Numbered from the stretch's first letter, positions 25,045-34,424 are shown. The stretch is DNA of 64,000 nt from Streptantibioticus_A sp037034305 (GCA_037034305.1 JBAGJY010000011.1:124001-188000); one strand, 5' to 3'. A program made the numbers and translations. The notes: generated by a model from the sequence alone, not told the origin.

Positions 25045-25524
25045 GTGAGCGACGTGCCAACGGACCGCTTCTCGACCGCGACCCGGCTCAGGGCCCTGGG
25101 CGCGCAGGCGCAGGCCCGCGTCTACCGGGCCACCGGCCGTACACCGCGGCGCAGCAGACTCACCGGCCGCGCCGCGCTGCTGGCGCTGACCGTCTGCGCG
25201 CTGGTGGTCGCCCTGGCGTACCCGATGCGGCAGTACGTCGCCCAGCGCTCGCAGATCGCCGACCAGCGCGAACAGGCGCGCCAGGCGCGCCAGCGGGTGG
25301 AGCGGCTACAGCAGGAGAAGGCCCGCTGGGCCGATCCGGAGTACGTCAAGGCGCAGGCCCGCGAGCAACTGCACTTCGTGATGCCGGGGGAGACCGGCTA
25401 CACCATGTCCGGCCAGCGCGGTACGGACGCCGACCAGAGCGACGCCGCCTCGGGGACGGCCGCCAACCGCGCCTGGTACGACAATCTGTGGAACGGAGTG
25501 AACTCCTCCGACGCCAGCCACTGA
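25045..25524 (+). CDS. divIC: FtsB/DivIC-family septum protein
   Basis: 159 residues. A basic cytoplasmic N-terminus, one membrane helix (about residues 44-62), then an extracytoplasmic coiled coil (QRSQIADQREQARQARQRVE) and the conserved YVKAQAREQLHFVMPGETGY segment of FtsB/DivIC. The protein forms the FtsQ-FtsL-FtsB divisome subcomplex at the sporulation septum. Start is the GTG at 25045; another GTG nine bases on is possible. The C-terminal 40 residues are low-complexity. Its place after eno is the usual one in actinobacteria. Confidence 0.9.
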   Translation: MSDVPTDRFSTATRLRALGAQAQARVYRATGRTPRRSRLTGRAALLALTVCALVVALAYPMRQYVAQRSQIADQREQARQARQRVERLQQEKARWADPEYVKAQAREQLHFVMPGETGYTMSGQRGTDADQSDAASGTAANRAWYDNLWNGVNSSDASH

Positions 25525-25599
25525 CCGGGGCCCGGCACCCCCGGGCGCCGTACCACCACCGAGCCACCGCCGAGCCACCGCCGAACCAGAGAGCCGCCC

Positions 25600-26148
25600 G
25601 TGAAGAACCCGCCGCCGCGCACCGAACCCGTCCCGCCCACCGAGGCCGACATCGCCGCCATCGGCGAGCAGCTAGGCCGCGTGCCGCGCGGGCTGCGGGC
25701 CGTGGCGCACCGCTGCCCGTGCGGGCTGCCGGACGTCGTGGAGACGGCGCCCCGGCTGGAGGACGGCACGCCGTTCCCCACCCTGTACTACCTGACCTGC
25801 CCGCGCGCCGCCTCCGCCATCGGCACCCTGGAGGCGGAGGGCGTGATGAAGGACATGACGGCGCGGCTCGCCACGGACGAGGAGCTGGCCGCCGGTTACC
25901 GGGCTGCGCACGAGGACTACATCGCGCGCCGGGACGCCATCGAGGTGCTGGAGAACTTCCCGAGCGCGGGCGGCATGCCGGACCGGGTCAAGTGCCTGCA
26001 CGTGCTGGTCGGCCACTCGCTGGCGGCCGGTCCCGGGGTGAACCCGCTGGGCGACGAGGCGATCGGGATGCTGCCGCAGTGGTGGCGCAAGGGTCCCTGC
26101 GTGTGCGCCGGTGCGGACGAGGACGGCGCCGAGGAGGACGCGAAGTGA
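25600..26148 (+). CDS. DUF501-family protein
   Basis: 182 residues. Conserved DUF501 features: EQLGRVPRGLRAVAHRCPCG with a CxC pair, LYYLTCPRAASAIGTLE, and RVKCLHVLVGHSLAAGPG ending in a second CxC (CVCAG). The paired cysteines could bind a metal. The family is uncharacterised but always sits between divIC and ppx/gppA in actinobacteria. The stop overlaps the next start (GTGA). Confidence 0.9.
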   Translation: MKNPPPRTEPVPPTEADIAAIGEQLGRVPRGLRAVAHRCPCGLPDVVETAPRLEDGTPFPTLYYLTCPRAASAIGTLEAEGVMKDMTARLATDEELAAGYRAAHEDYIARRDAIEVLENFPSAGGMPDRVKCLHVLVGHSLAAGPGVNPLGDEAIGMLPQWWRKGPCVCAGADEDGAEEDAK

Positions 26149-27125
26149 CCAGGGTCGCCGCGATCGACTGCGGTACGAACTCCATCCGGCTGCTGGTCGC
26201 CGAGGCCGACCGGCACACCGGCGACATCAAGGACCTCGACCGGCGGATGCGGATCGTGCGGCTCGGCCAGGACGTGGACCGCACCGGTCGGCTGGCGCCC
26301 GAGGCGCTGGAGCGCACCTTCGCCGCGTGCCGCGAGTACGCCGGGGTGATCCGTGAACTCGGCGCCGAGAAGGTGCGGTTCGTGGCCACGTCGGCCTCCC
26401 GGGACGCGGACAACCGTGAGGAGTTCGTGCGGGGCGTGGTGGAGATCCTGGGCGTCGAGCCCGAGGTGATCTCCGGGGACGACGAGGCGGAGTACTCGTT
26501 CACCGGCGCGACGAGGGAGCTGGCCGCGGGGCCTGGGCGGGCGGGCCACTTCGAGACGCCGTATCTCGTGGTGGACATCGGCGGCGGCTCGACCGAGTTC
26601 GTGGTCGGCTCGCCCCTCACGCCCAGCGCAGGCCCTTCGGGCCATGTTCTCGCGGCCCGCTCGGTGGACATCGGCTGTGTGCGGATGACCGAGCGGCACC
26701 TGGTGCGCGACGGCCAGGCCAGCGATCCGCCGACGCCCGGTCAGATCGCCGCGATACGGGCGGACGTCAGCGCGGCGCTGGACCTGGCCGCTGAGACGGT
26801 GCCGCTGGAGCAGGCCCGCACCCTGGTGGGCCTGGCGGGTTCGGTCACCACCGTGGCCGCGATCGCGCTGGGACTGCGGGAGTACGACTCGGCGGCGATC
26901 CACCACTCGCGGATCGGCGTCGCACAGGTCCGCGAGATCACCGACCGCCTGCTGACCTCGACGCACGCCGAGCGCGCCGCGATCCCGGTACTGCACCCGG
27001 GACGCGTCGACGTGATCGGCGCGGGCGCCCTCGTACTGCTGATGATCATGGAGCGGGTGGGGGCCGAGGAGGTCGTGGTCAGCGAGCACGACATCCTCGA
27101 CGGGATCGCCTGGAGCGTCGTGTGA
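26145..27125 (+). CDS. ppx: Ppx/GppA phosphatase family protein
   Basis: 326 residues from the GTG that overlaps the DUF501 stop. ASKHA-fold exopolyphosphatase or (p)ppGpp phosphatase: phosphate-1 loop AIDCGTNSIRLLVAE, VRFVATSASRDADNREEFV, catalytic Glu in VISGDDEAEYSFTGA, and phosphate-2 loop VVDIGGGSTEF. The C-terminal HD-like domain of long Ppx is absent, as in the short actinobacterial Ppx1-type enzymes. Which activity dominates cannot be decided from sequence. Confidence 0.9.
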   Translation: MTRVAAIDCGTNSIRLLVAEADRHTGDIKDLDRRMRIVRLGQDVDRTGRLAPEALERTFAACREYAGVIRELGAEKVRFVATSASRDADNREEFVRGVVEILGVEPEVISGDDEAEYSFTGATRELAAGPGRAGHFETPYLVVDIGGGSTEFVVGSPLTPSAGPSGHVLAARSVDIGCVRMTERHLVRDGQASDPPTPGQIAAIRADVSAALDLAAETVPLEQARTLVGLAGSVTTVAAIALGLREYDSAAIHHSRIGVAQVREITDRLLTSTHAERAAIPVLHPGRVDVIGAGALVLLMIMERVGAEEVVVSEHDILDGIAWSVV

Positions 27126-27143
27126 GCAGGGAAGACATCAGCT

Positions 27144-27167
27144 GAGCGGGGCCGTGCGGCCCCGCTC
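27144..27167 (+). terminator. Hairpin terminator after ppx
   Basis: Perfect 10-bp stem GAGCGGGGCC/GGCCCCGCTC with a GTGC loop, 18 bp after the ppx stop. Confidence 0.75.
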
Positions 27168-27188
27168 GCAGGCCCTGGAAAGCAGCTT

Positions 27189-27204
27189 CGTGAATTTCTT
27201 CACA
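27189..27204. promoter_or_regulatory. Rex operator (ROP site) upstream of ndh
   Basis: CGTGAATTTCTTCACA matches the Streptomyces Rex consensus TGTGAACGCGTTCACA in both half-sites (GTGAA and TTCACA). Rex is the NADH/NAD+ sensor that represses respiratory genes, and ndh of Streptomyces is an established Rex target. It lies about 285 bp before the ndh start, so the leader is long. The rest of 27126-27488 shows no gene. Confidence 0.75.
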
Positions 27205-27488
27205 TGAAGAACGGGGCTTTTGTTGGGGTGGAGTTGAGCTTCGGGCCCCGCCGTGCGCCGGGCGGCCGCCTCGACGGTGTTCCGCCGGTCGCGGCGGTCC
27301 GGCCGCGCTTCCCTTGCCGAGGCGGATCGTGGCTGCTCAGCGGGGTGGTTCAACGCTTTCGAGGCGTGCCGGGTTCCATCGGCCGCTGTGGCATCGATCA
27401 CGAAACCGCGCAGTGTAGCAGAGGCCTGCAAGAACCTTGTGAAGGGGCTCACGAACGGCCCCCGGGCGGGTGCTGGATACTCGTCTGC

Positions 27489-28862
27489 ATGAGCACCACG
27501 GAGCGTCCACGGATCCTCGTAGTAGGCGGCGGTTACGTCGGCCTGTACGCGGCGCGCCGCATCCTGAAGAAGATGCGGTTCGGCGAGGCGACCGTCACGG
27601 TCGTCGACCCCCGGTCGTACATGACGTACCAGCCCTTCCTCCCTGAGACTGCCGCCGGCAGCATCTCCCCGCGCCACGTCGTGGTTCCGCTGCGACGCGT
27701 GCTGCCCAAGGCGGAGGTCCTCACCGGCCGCGTCACCTCGGTCGACCAGGACCGCAAGGTGGCCGTCATCGAGCCGCTCGTCGGCGAGTCCTACGAGTTG
27801 CCCTTCGACTACCTCGTCGTCGCGCTCGGCGCCGTCTCCCGCACCTTCCCGATCCCCGGCCTGGCCGAGAACGGCATCGGCATGAAGGGCGTCGAGGAGG
27901 CCGTCGACCTGCGCAACCACGTGCTGGAGCAGCTGGACCTGGCCGACTCCACGACCGACGAGGAGGTCCGCCGCAAGGCGCTGACCTTCGTCTTCGTCGG
28001 CGGTGGCTTCGCGGGCGCGGAGACCATCGGCGAGGTCGAGGACATGGCCCGCGACGCGTGCAAGTACTACACGAACGTCAAGCGCGAGGACATGCGGTTC
28101 GTCCTCGTCGAGGCCGCCAACCGGATCCTCCCCGAGGTCGGCCCGGAGCTGGGCAAGTGGGGCCTGGAGCACCTGCGCGAGCGGGGCATCGAGGTCTACC
28201 TGGAGACCTCCATGAAGTCCTGCGTCGACAAGCACGTGGTGCTCGCCAACGGGCTTGAGGTCGACGCCTCCACCATCGTGTGGACCGCGGGCGTCAAGCC
28301 GAACCCGGCGCTGGCCAACTTCGGCCTGCCGCTCGGCCCGCGCGGCCACGTCGACACCGCGCCCACCCTCCAGGTCCAGGGCATGGACTACGTGTGGGCG
28401 GCCGGCGACAACGCCCAGGTGCCGGACCTCGCCTCGGGCGAGGGCGCCTGGTGCCCGCCGAACGCGCAGCACGCGCTGCGCCAGGCCAAGGTGCTCGGCG
28501 ACAACGTGGTGTCCGGCATGCGCGGCTTCCCGCAGCACGAGTACAAGCACAAGAACATGGGCGCGGTCGCCGGTCTCGGCCTGCACAAGGGCGTCGCCCT
28601 GCTCTTCGGCAAGATCAAGCTCAAGGGCCGTCTGGCCTGGTACTGCCACCGCGGCTACCACGGCATGGCGGTGCCGACCTTCAACCGCAAGTTCCGGGTG
28701 CTCGCCGACTGGACGCTGGCGACGTTCCTCAAGCGCGACGTGGTGGCGCTCGGCGCGCTGGAGAACCCGCGCGACGAGTTCTACGAGGCCGCGGCGCCGG
28801 TGACGGCCGCGGCCGCCGCCAAGGCCAAGGCACCGGAGGGTGAGAAGGCCAAGGCCTCCTGA
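27489..28862 (+). CDS. ndh: Type II NADH dehydrogenase
   Basis: 457 residues from the ATG at 27489. Non-proton-pumping NADH:menaquinone oxidoreductase at the inner face of the membrane. FAD site ILVVGGGYVGLYAARR near the N-terminus; NADH site TFVFVGGGFAGAE at about residue 160-172; YVWAAGDNAQVPD is the C-terminal FAD contact. The C-terminal region has the amphipathic membrane-anchoring part. The Rex operator upstream indicates control by the NADH/NAD+ ratio. Confidence 0.95.
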   Translation: MSTTERPRILVVGGGYVGLYAARRILKKMRFGEATVTVVDPRSYMTYQPFLPETAAGSISPRHVVVPLRRVLPKAEVLTGRVTSVDQDRKVAVIEPLVGESYELPFDYLVVALGAVSRTFPIPGLAENGIGMKGVEEAVDLRNHVLEQLDLADSTTDEEVRRKALTFVFVGGGFAGAETIGEVEDMARDACKYYTNVKREDMRFVLVEAANRILPEVGPELGKWGLEHLRERGIEVYLETSMKSCVDKHVVLANGLEVDASTIVWTAGVKPNPALANFGLPLGPRGHVDTAPTLQVQGMDYVWAAGDNAQVPDLASGEGAWCPPNAQHALRQAKVLGDNVVSGMRGFPQHEYKHKNMGAVAGLGLHKGVALLFGKIKLKGRLAWYCHRGYHGMAVPTFNRKFRVLADWTLATFLKRDVVALGALENPRDEFYEAAAPVTAAAAAKAKAPEGEKAKAS

Positions 28863-28893
28863 CCCCAAGCGCTGCTCGACAGCTCTGATCGAC

Positions 28894-28933
28894 GCCGAGG
28901 GCGTCCGCCATCCGTGGGGCGGACGCCCTCGGC
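28894..28933 (+). terminator. 16-bp perfect hairpin after ndh
   Basis: 28894-28909 pairs with 28918-28933; 8-nt loop, followed by GCTTTGC. It lies 31 bp after the ndh stop. Confidence 0.8.
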
Positions 28934-29065
28934 GCTTTGCGGGTACGGGATTTTCCGGCACTTGGTTCCCGATTCGGGACTACGATTGGGTCGCAAATCT
29001 GTTTTCGTGATGCAAGGACCTTGTCAGGTCTGTCGGTTGACGCACCATCACGGAGGTTTTGCACC

Positions 29066-30382
29066 ATGGCCGACGCAGCCGCACGGCTTCACGTGCTCGC
29101 CGAAGGCGCCCTGGGCGCCCCGCTTCCGGTTCGGATCCGCGCCTGGGACGGCACCGAGGCCGGGCCGCCGGACGCGCCGGTGCTGGTGTTGCGGCACCGG
29201 CGCGCGCTGCGCCGACTGCTGTGGAAACCGGGCGAGTTGGGGCTCGCCCGGGCCTGGGTGGCCGGGGACATCGACGTCGACGGCGACCTGTACGAGACGC
29301 TGGAACGTCTCTCCGGGCTGCTCTGGGAGCGGGGCGAGCCGCGAGGCGGGCTGAGCCCGCTGGACGCCGTACGGTCGCTACGCGACCCCGCGCTGCGCCG
29401 AACGGTCCGCGAGGCGCTGCTGCTGGCCGGGCCCGGGCTGCCGCCCGCACCGCCCGCCGAGGAGGCGCCCCGGCGCGGCGGGGTGCGGCACACGCTCAGC
29501 CGGGACCGCGAGGCGATCCACCACCACTACGACGTCGGCAACACCTTCTACGAGCGGGTGCTGGGGCCGTCGATGGTCTACTCGTGCGCGTACTGGCAGC
29601 AGCCGGGCGGCACCCTGGAGGACGCGCAGGAGGCCAAGCTCGACCTGATCTGCCGCAAGCTGTCGCTGACCGAGGACCAGCGGCTGTTGGACGTCGGCTG
29701 CGGCTGGGGCTCGATGGTGCTGCACGCGGCCCAGCGCTACGGGGTGCGGGCGGTGGGCGTCACGCTCTCCACCGAGCAGGCGGCGTACGCCCGCAAACGG
29801 GTGGCGGACGCCGGGCTGACCGACCGGGTGGAGATCCGGGTGCAGGACTACCGGGAGGTGGACGACGGGCCGTACGACGCGATCTCGTCCATCGGCATGG
29901 CGGAACACGTGGGGTCCGCGCAGTACCGGGCGTACGCCTCGACGCTGTACGGATTGCTGCGGCCCGGCGGCCGCCTGCTCAACCACCAGATCGCGCGGCG
30001 CCCGCTGAAGCGGGAGGACGCCTACCAGGTGGACGAGTTCATCGACCGCTACGTCTTCCCCGACGGGGAGTTGGCGCCGATCGGCACCACGGTCGCGCTG
30101 CTGGAGGAGGCCGGTTTCGAGGTACGGGACGTGGAGGCGCTCCGCGAGCACTACGCGCGCACCCTGCGCGCCTGGGTCGCCAACCTGGAGACCCACTGGC
30201 CGGAGGCCGTCCGCCTCACCAGCCCAGGCCGGGCCCGGGTCTGGCGCCTGTACATGGCGGCTTCCGCGTTGTCCTTTGAACACAACCGCATCGGTGTCAA
30301 CCAGGTGGTGGCGGTCAAGACGACCACGACGGGGGACTCGTCCTTTCCCCGGACCAGGCAGGCCTGGCTGAAGCAGCGCTGA
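29066..30382 (+). CDS. cfa: Cyclopropane-fatty-acyl-phospholipid synthase family protein
   Basis: 438 residues from the ATG at 29066, with GGAGG upstream. A SAM-dependent enzyme that adds a methylene bridge (or methyl group) to unsaturated fatty acyl chains of membrane lipids. HHHYDVGNTFYERVLGPSMVYSCAYW is the typical lipid-site block; the SAM motif is LLDVGCGWGSMVLHAAQRYG; then SIGMAEHVG and RRPLKREDAYQVDEFIDRYVFPDGEL. The N-terminal 120-residue module is normal for the family. It converges on the ABC permease to its right. Confidence 0.92.
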   Translation: MADAAARLHVLAEGALGAPLPVRIRAWDGTEAGPPDAPVLVLRHRRALRRLLWKPGELGLARAWVAGDIDVDGDLYETLERLSGLLWERGEPRGGLSPLDAVRSLRDPALRRTVREALLLAGPGLPPAPPAEEAPRRGGVRHTLSRDREAIHHHYDVGNTFYERVLGPSMVYSCAYWQQPGGTLEDAQEAKLDLICRKLSLTEDQRLLDVGCGWGSMVLHAAQRYGVRAVGVTLSTEQAAYARKRVADAGLTDRVEIRVQDYREVDDGPYDAISSIGMAEHVGSAQYRAYASTLYGLLRPGGRLLNHQIARRPLKREDAYQVDEFIDRYVFPDGELAPIGTTVALLEEAGFEVRDVEALREHYARTLRAWVANLETHWPEAVRLTSPGRARVWRLYMAASALSFEHNRIGVNQVVAVKTTTTGDSSFPRTRQAWLKQR

Positions 30383-30391
30383 GGTTTCCTT

Positions 30392-30433
30392 CCCACCCGC
30401 CGCCCTCGGGGCTCCGCCCCCGGATCCCGGGGG
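30392..30433. repeat. Left arm of a 40-bp inverted repeat
   Basis: This stretch and 30617-30661 are near-perfect reverse complements, both containing CTCGGGGCTCCGCCCC and GGATCCCGGGGG. Each arm also folds on itself. They flank about 180 bp between convergent genes; a further hairpin, 30511-30552, lies between them. They probably terminate transcription from both sides and belong to a dispersed repeat family. Confidence 0.7.
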
Positions 30434-30616
30434 CGGGCGGGCCTCCGCCTCGCGGACTTGGGGGCCGGGCGTCCGACGATCGTGGTCACTCGTCGCCGCA
30501 CCGGACAAGCGCGCCCCCAACTTCCTAGGCGTACCAGGGGACTTGGGGGCGCGAGCCCGCACACCGGCCGGTTCGCGAAGCGAGGCCTCACCCCTGGAGG
30601 GGGCCAGGGCCCCGCA

Positions 30617-30661
30617 CCCCCCGGGATCCGGGGCGGAGCCCCGAGGGGTGGGCGGGTGGGG
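30617..30661. repeat. Right arm of the 40-bp inverted repeat
   Basis: Reverse complement of 30392-30433 with a few differences; it ends directly at the stop codon of the FtsX permease gene on the minus strand. Confidence 0.7.
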
Positions 30662-33208
30662 TCACTCCGTCTTGATCGCCTCCAGGACGTCCAGCTTGGC
30701 CGCCCGCCTCGCGGGCCACACCGCGGCCAGGACGCCCACCAGGGCGGCCAGCGCCAGGAAGACGGTGATACGGGTCCAGGGCAGCACCATCACATAGCCC
30801 TGGATGTCCGCGCTGATGGAGTCGCCGGTGGCCCAGGCGATGAACAGGCCCAGGACGACGCCGGTGACCGCGCCGAACAGGGAGATGACGACCGCCTCCA
30901 GGCGGATCATCCGCTTGACCCGGCCGCGGTCCAGACCGACCGCGCGCAGCATGCCGATCTCACGGCGGCGTTCGAAGACCGACATGGCCAGCGTGTTGAC
31001 GACACCGAGCACCGCGATGATCAGGGACATGCCCAGCAGCCCGTACATGATGTAGAGCATGTTGTTGATCATGCCGCCGAACTCGTCCCGGATCCCCTGA
31101 CGGTCCATCACCGAGATCGCCGGGTTGTCGCCCAGCCCGTCGGTGATGGCCTGGGCCGCGGTCGGTGAGGCGCCGCCGGAGACGGAGACCAGCACCTGCC
31201 GTACCTCGGGCTTGTCGACGTGCGGGGTCAGCATCCGCTCCGGCATGACGACGTCCGACAGCACCAGGTTGTCGGCGAAGGTGCCGCCCACCGTCACCTC
31301 GGCCTTCGTACCGTCTGGATAGCTGGCCTGGACGGAGTCGCCGACCCGCCAGCCGCGGCTCTTGGCGATCTTGTCGGAGACCAGCACCTTGCCGTCGGCC
31401 AGCGCGGACCGCGACCCGTGCACCATCGTGACCTTGACGGTCCTGGCCAGTCCGGCCGGATCGGCCGCGGTGACCGACGAGAACTTGCCGTCCAGGTCGA
31501 AGTACGAGTTCTGCAGCGCGGTGGCCGCGGTGACCCCCGGCACCTTGGAGATCTCGCCCGCGACGGAGTCGTCCAGCGGCATGCCGTTCGCCATCCGGAC
31601 CATGTAGTCCGCCGACAGGTTGTCCACCGTCGCCTGGTCGATCGTCCGGCCGATGGAGACTCCCAGTACCGACAGCCCGGTGATCAGGGTCAGTCCGATG
31701 GCCAGCGCGGAGGCGGTGGCCGCGGTACGCCGCGGGTTGCGCCGGGCGTTGCGTGCCGCCAGGTTGCCGGACACCCCGAACGCCCGCGTCAGCAGCGGCC
31801 GTACCCCCGCGATCACCGGCTGCGACAGCAGCGGCGTCAGCACGATCACGCCGATCACCAGCAGGAACGCCCCGACGCCGATCTCCCAGCGCCCGCTGTC
31901 GCCGCCCGTCGAGCCGCCCAGTATGACCAGCGCGGCACCGACCGCGGCCAGCAGCCCGCCGAAGGTGTTGCGCAGCACCAGGGACTTGGTGGGGGCGGGG
32001 AGTTCCGCGCTGCTCATCGCGGCGACCGGCGGGATCTTAGCGGCCCGGCGGGCGGGCAGCCAGGCGGCGAACATGGTGATCAGCACGCCCACCGCGAACG
32101 CCGCGACCACGGTCGTCGGCGCGACCACCAGCGGCCCGGACGGCACCTTGGCGCCGAAGGAGGCCATGGCGGAGCGCAGCCCCACCGCGATGCCGACACC
32201 GACCACGAAACCGGCCAGCGAGGCGGTGGCGCCCACGATCAGCGCCTCGGTGAGCACCGACCGCGTCACCTGGCGGCGGCTGGCGCCCAGCGCCCGAAGC
32301 AGCGCCAGTTCCTTGGTGCGCTGCGCCACCAGCATGGTGAAGGTGTTGGCGATCAGGAAGATCCCGACGAACAGCGCGATGGCGGCGAACACCAGCAGCA
32401 TGGTGTTGAGCGAACTGAACTGCTGCTCGATCTGCTTGGCCTGCTCGTCGGCGAGCTGCTTGCCGGTCCGCGCGTCGGCGCTGCCGTCCTTGGGCAGCAG
32501 CGGGGTGATCTCGTCGAGGATCTTCTGCTGCGAGGCGCCCTTGTCGGCGGTGACGGTCACGTCGGAGAAGTGGCCGGAGGTCAGGTAGAGCGACTGGGCG
32601 CTCGCGGTGTCGAACAGCACCAGCGACCCACCGGCGCTGACCGCGCCGTCGTCGGTGCTGAAGATCCCGGTGACGGTGTACGTCTTGACCGGCCCGTTGG
32701 TGGCGATCCGCGCCGGGTCGCCGACGTGGAAGCCGCCCTTGTCGGCGGTGTCCTTGTCCAGCGCGACCTCACCGGTCTGCGCCGGGCCGCGGCCGGAGGA
32801 GAACGTGTAGCGCGGGTCCTTGCCGTTCTTGCCGGGCGCGAAGTTGGCGCCGGAGTTGGTCCAGCCGTTGCCGATCAGCTTGCCCTTGGCGTCGGCGACC
32901 CCGGCGAACCCGGAGACCCGGCCGGTGGCGGAGGTGACGCCCGGCAGCTTGCCGATGCGGTCGAGGGTCTGCTGGCTGATGCCCTCGTCCTGCTTCTTGT
33001 CGTGCGGGCCGGAGGGGCTGCCGTAACTGGTGATGGCGACGGCCACGTTGTCGTACGACTTGGCCGACTGGTTCTTGTAGGCGTTGCCGAGGGTGTCGGT
33101 GAAGACCAGGGTGCCGGAGACGAAGGCGACGCCGAGCAGTACGGCGAGCACGGTCATCAGCAGTCTGGCCTTGTGCGCGAGCACATTGCGCAGGGCGGTA
33201 CGGAACAT
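30662..33208 (-). CDS. FtsX-family ABC transporter permease (second copy)
   Basis: 848 residues, with the same layout as the permease at 5168-7744. There is an N-terminal helix and a large extracytoplasmic domain, a helix block with MLVAQRTKELALLRALGASRRQV, another soluble domain, and a final block with VFERRREIGMLRAVGLDRGRV. It starts at the ATG at 33208, 61 bp after the ATPase gene upstream on the same strand. Substrate unknown; lipoprotein or lipid handling is the family expectation. Confidence 0.92.
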   Translation of the reverse strand: MFRTALRNVLAHKARLLMTVLAVLLGVAFVSGTLVFTDTLGNAYKNQSAKSYDNVAVAITSYGSPSGPHDKKQDEGISQQTLDRIGKLPGVTSATGRVSGFAGVADAKGKLIGNGWTNSGANFAPGKNGKDPRYTFSSGRGPAQTGEVALDKDTADKGGFHVGDPARIATNGPVKTYTVTGIFSTDDGAVSAGGSLVLFDTASAQSLYLTSGHFSDVTVTADKGASQQKILDEITPLLPKDGSADARTGKQLADEQAKQIEQQFSSLNTMLLVFAAIALFVGIFLIANTFTMLVAQRTKELALLRALGASRRQVTRSVLTEALIVGATASLAGFVVGVGIAVGLRSAMASFGAKVPSGPLVVAPTTVVAAFAVGVLITMFAAWLPARRAAKIPPVAAMSSAELPAPTKSLVLRNTFGGLLAAVGAALVILGGSTGGDSGRWEIGVGAFLLVIGVIVLTPLLSQPVIAGVRPLLTRAFGVSGNLAARNARRNPRRTAATASALAIGLTLITGLSVLGVSIGRTIDQATVDNLSADYMVRMANGMPLDDSVAGEISKVPGVTAATALQNSYFDLDGKFSSVTAADPAGLARTVKVTMVHGSRSALADGKVLVSDKIAKSRGWRVGDSVQASYPDGTKAEVTVGGTFADNLVLSDVVMPERMLTPHVDKPEVRQVLVSVSGGASPTAAQAITDGLGDNPAISVMDRQGIRDEFGGMINNMLYIMYGLLGMSLIIAVLGVVNTLAMSVFERRREIGMLRAVGLDRGRVKRMIRLEAVVISLFGAVTGVVLGLFIAWATGDSISADIQGYVMVLPWTRITVFLALAALVGVLAAVWPARRAAKLDVLEAIKTE

Positions 33209-33269
33209 GGTTCAGTCCTGGGGGATACGGGTGCGGATCGGCGTGGTCGGGCGGCGGCTGGGCGTGCGC

Positions 33270-34085
33270 TCAGCTGGTGCGGCCCGTGGCGTCGGCACCG
33301 GGGGCCCGGAGGTTCCCCCCGGGAAGGCCCCGCATCCGCTCCAGTACGTTGTCGGCGGTCGGGTCGCGCAGTTCGTCGACGATGCGGCCGTCGGCGAGGA
33401 AGACGACGCGGTCCGCGTACGAGGCGGCTACCGGGTCGTGGGTGACCATCACCACGGTCTGGCCCAGCTCCCGCACCGAGTTGCGCAGGAAGCCCAGTAC
33501 CTCGGCGCCGGAGCGCGAGTCGAGGTTTCCGGTCGGCTCGTCGGCGAAGATGATCTCGGGCCGGGCGGCGAGCGCCCGGGCCACCGCCACGCGCTGCTGC
33601 TGGCCGCCGGAGAGCTGTGCGGGCCGGTGCGTCAGCCGTCCGGACAGGCCGACGGTGTCGATGACCCTGGACAGCCACGCCTGGTCCGGCTTGCGGCCCG
33701 CGATGTCCATCGGCAGCGTGATGTTCTCGGCGGCGGTGAGGGTGGGCAGCAGGTTGAACGCCTGGAAGATGAAGCCGATCTTGTCCCGGCGCAGTCGGGT
33801 GAGCTGCTTGTCCTTCAGCGTTGACAGCTCGGTGTCACCTATTCGGGCGGACCCGGAGGAGATCGAGTCGAGGCCCGCCATGCAGTGCATGAGCGTGGAC
33901 TTGCCGGAGCCCGAGGGCCCCATGATGGCGGTGAACTCGCCCTTGCGGAACTGGGTGGAGACGTTGTCGAGCGCGACCACACGTGTCTCGCCCTGGCCGT
34001 AGACCTTGGTGAGATCCGTCGCACGGGCGGCCACCGCGGTGGCACGGTCGTCGGCGCGGGTGCCGGTCTGGGTGGTGGTGGTCAC
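33270..34085 (-). CDS. ABC transporter ATP-binding protein (second copy)
   Basis: 271 residues from the GTG at 34085, with AGGAG nine bases before it; the frame is open 13 codons further but unsupported. Walker A GPSGSGKST, LSGGQQQR, IIFADEPTGNLDSR and VTHD are intact. Over the core it is nearly the same protein as the ATPase at 4347-5171. It is the upstream partner of the FtsX permease on the minus strand. Confidence 0.93.
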   Translation of the reverse strand: MTTTTQTGTRADDRATAVAARATDLTKVYGQGETRVVALDNVSTQFRKGEFTAIMGPSGSGKSTLMHCMAGLDSISSGSARIGDTELSTLKDKQLTRLRRDKIGFIFQAFNLLPTLTAAENITLPMDIAGRKPDQAWLSRVIDTVGLSGRLTHRPAQLSGGQQQRVAVARALAARPEIIFADEPTGNLDSRSGAEVLGFLRNSVRELGQTVVMVTHDPVAASYADRVVFLADGRIVDELRDPTADNVLERMRGLPGGNLRAPGADATGRTS

Positions 34086-34396
34086 GGGTGGGGCTCCTGT
34101 CGTACGCGGCGGTGTTCCCTCCATCCTTCCTGTTGCCCAGCGGTGACCGGATCAGCCCCTGTCGTGGTTCTGCGGGGCTCCCTGGGAGGTACGGGCAGCC
34201 AACGCCTCATCCTCAGGTATGAGAGAGCCGGGGGCGCATTGGTCTGTACTCGGGGCGCGCAGGGGGCGTGCGAGCGCCGACATCACACGACTCAGCGAAT
34301 TCCCGTCAATCGCTTCGAGTGACGTGTGCACCGGATAGCAGGCGCTCTCGCGGAATGCTCGCCGGTGAGGGCATATACCCGGGCAATCGCCCGGTT

Positions 34397-34424
34397 TTGA
34401 CGGTCTTTCAGCTGCCCATAAAAT
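34397..34424 (+). promoter_or_regulatory. Candidate promoter of bldA
   Basis: TTGACG (34397-34402), a 16-bp spacer and TAAAAT (34419-34424) make a good housekeeping-type promoter about 100 bp before the tRNA. A second -10-like TAGGCT at 34472 is closer but lacks a clear -35. The rest of 34086-34527 shows no gene. Confidence 0.45.
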
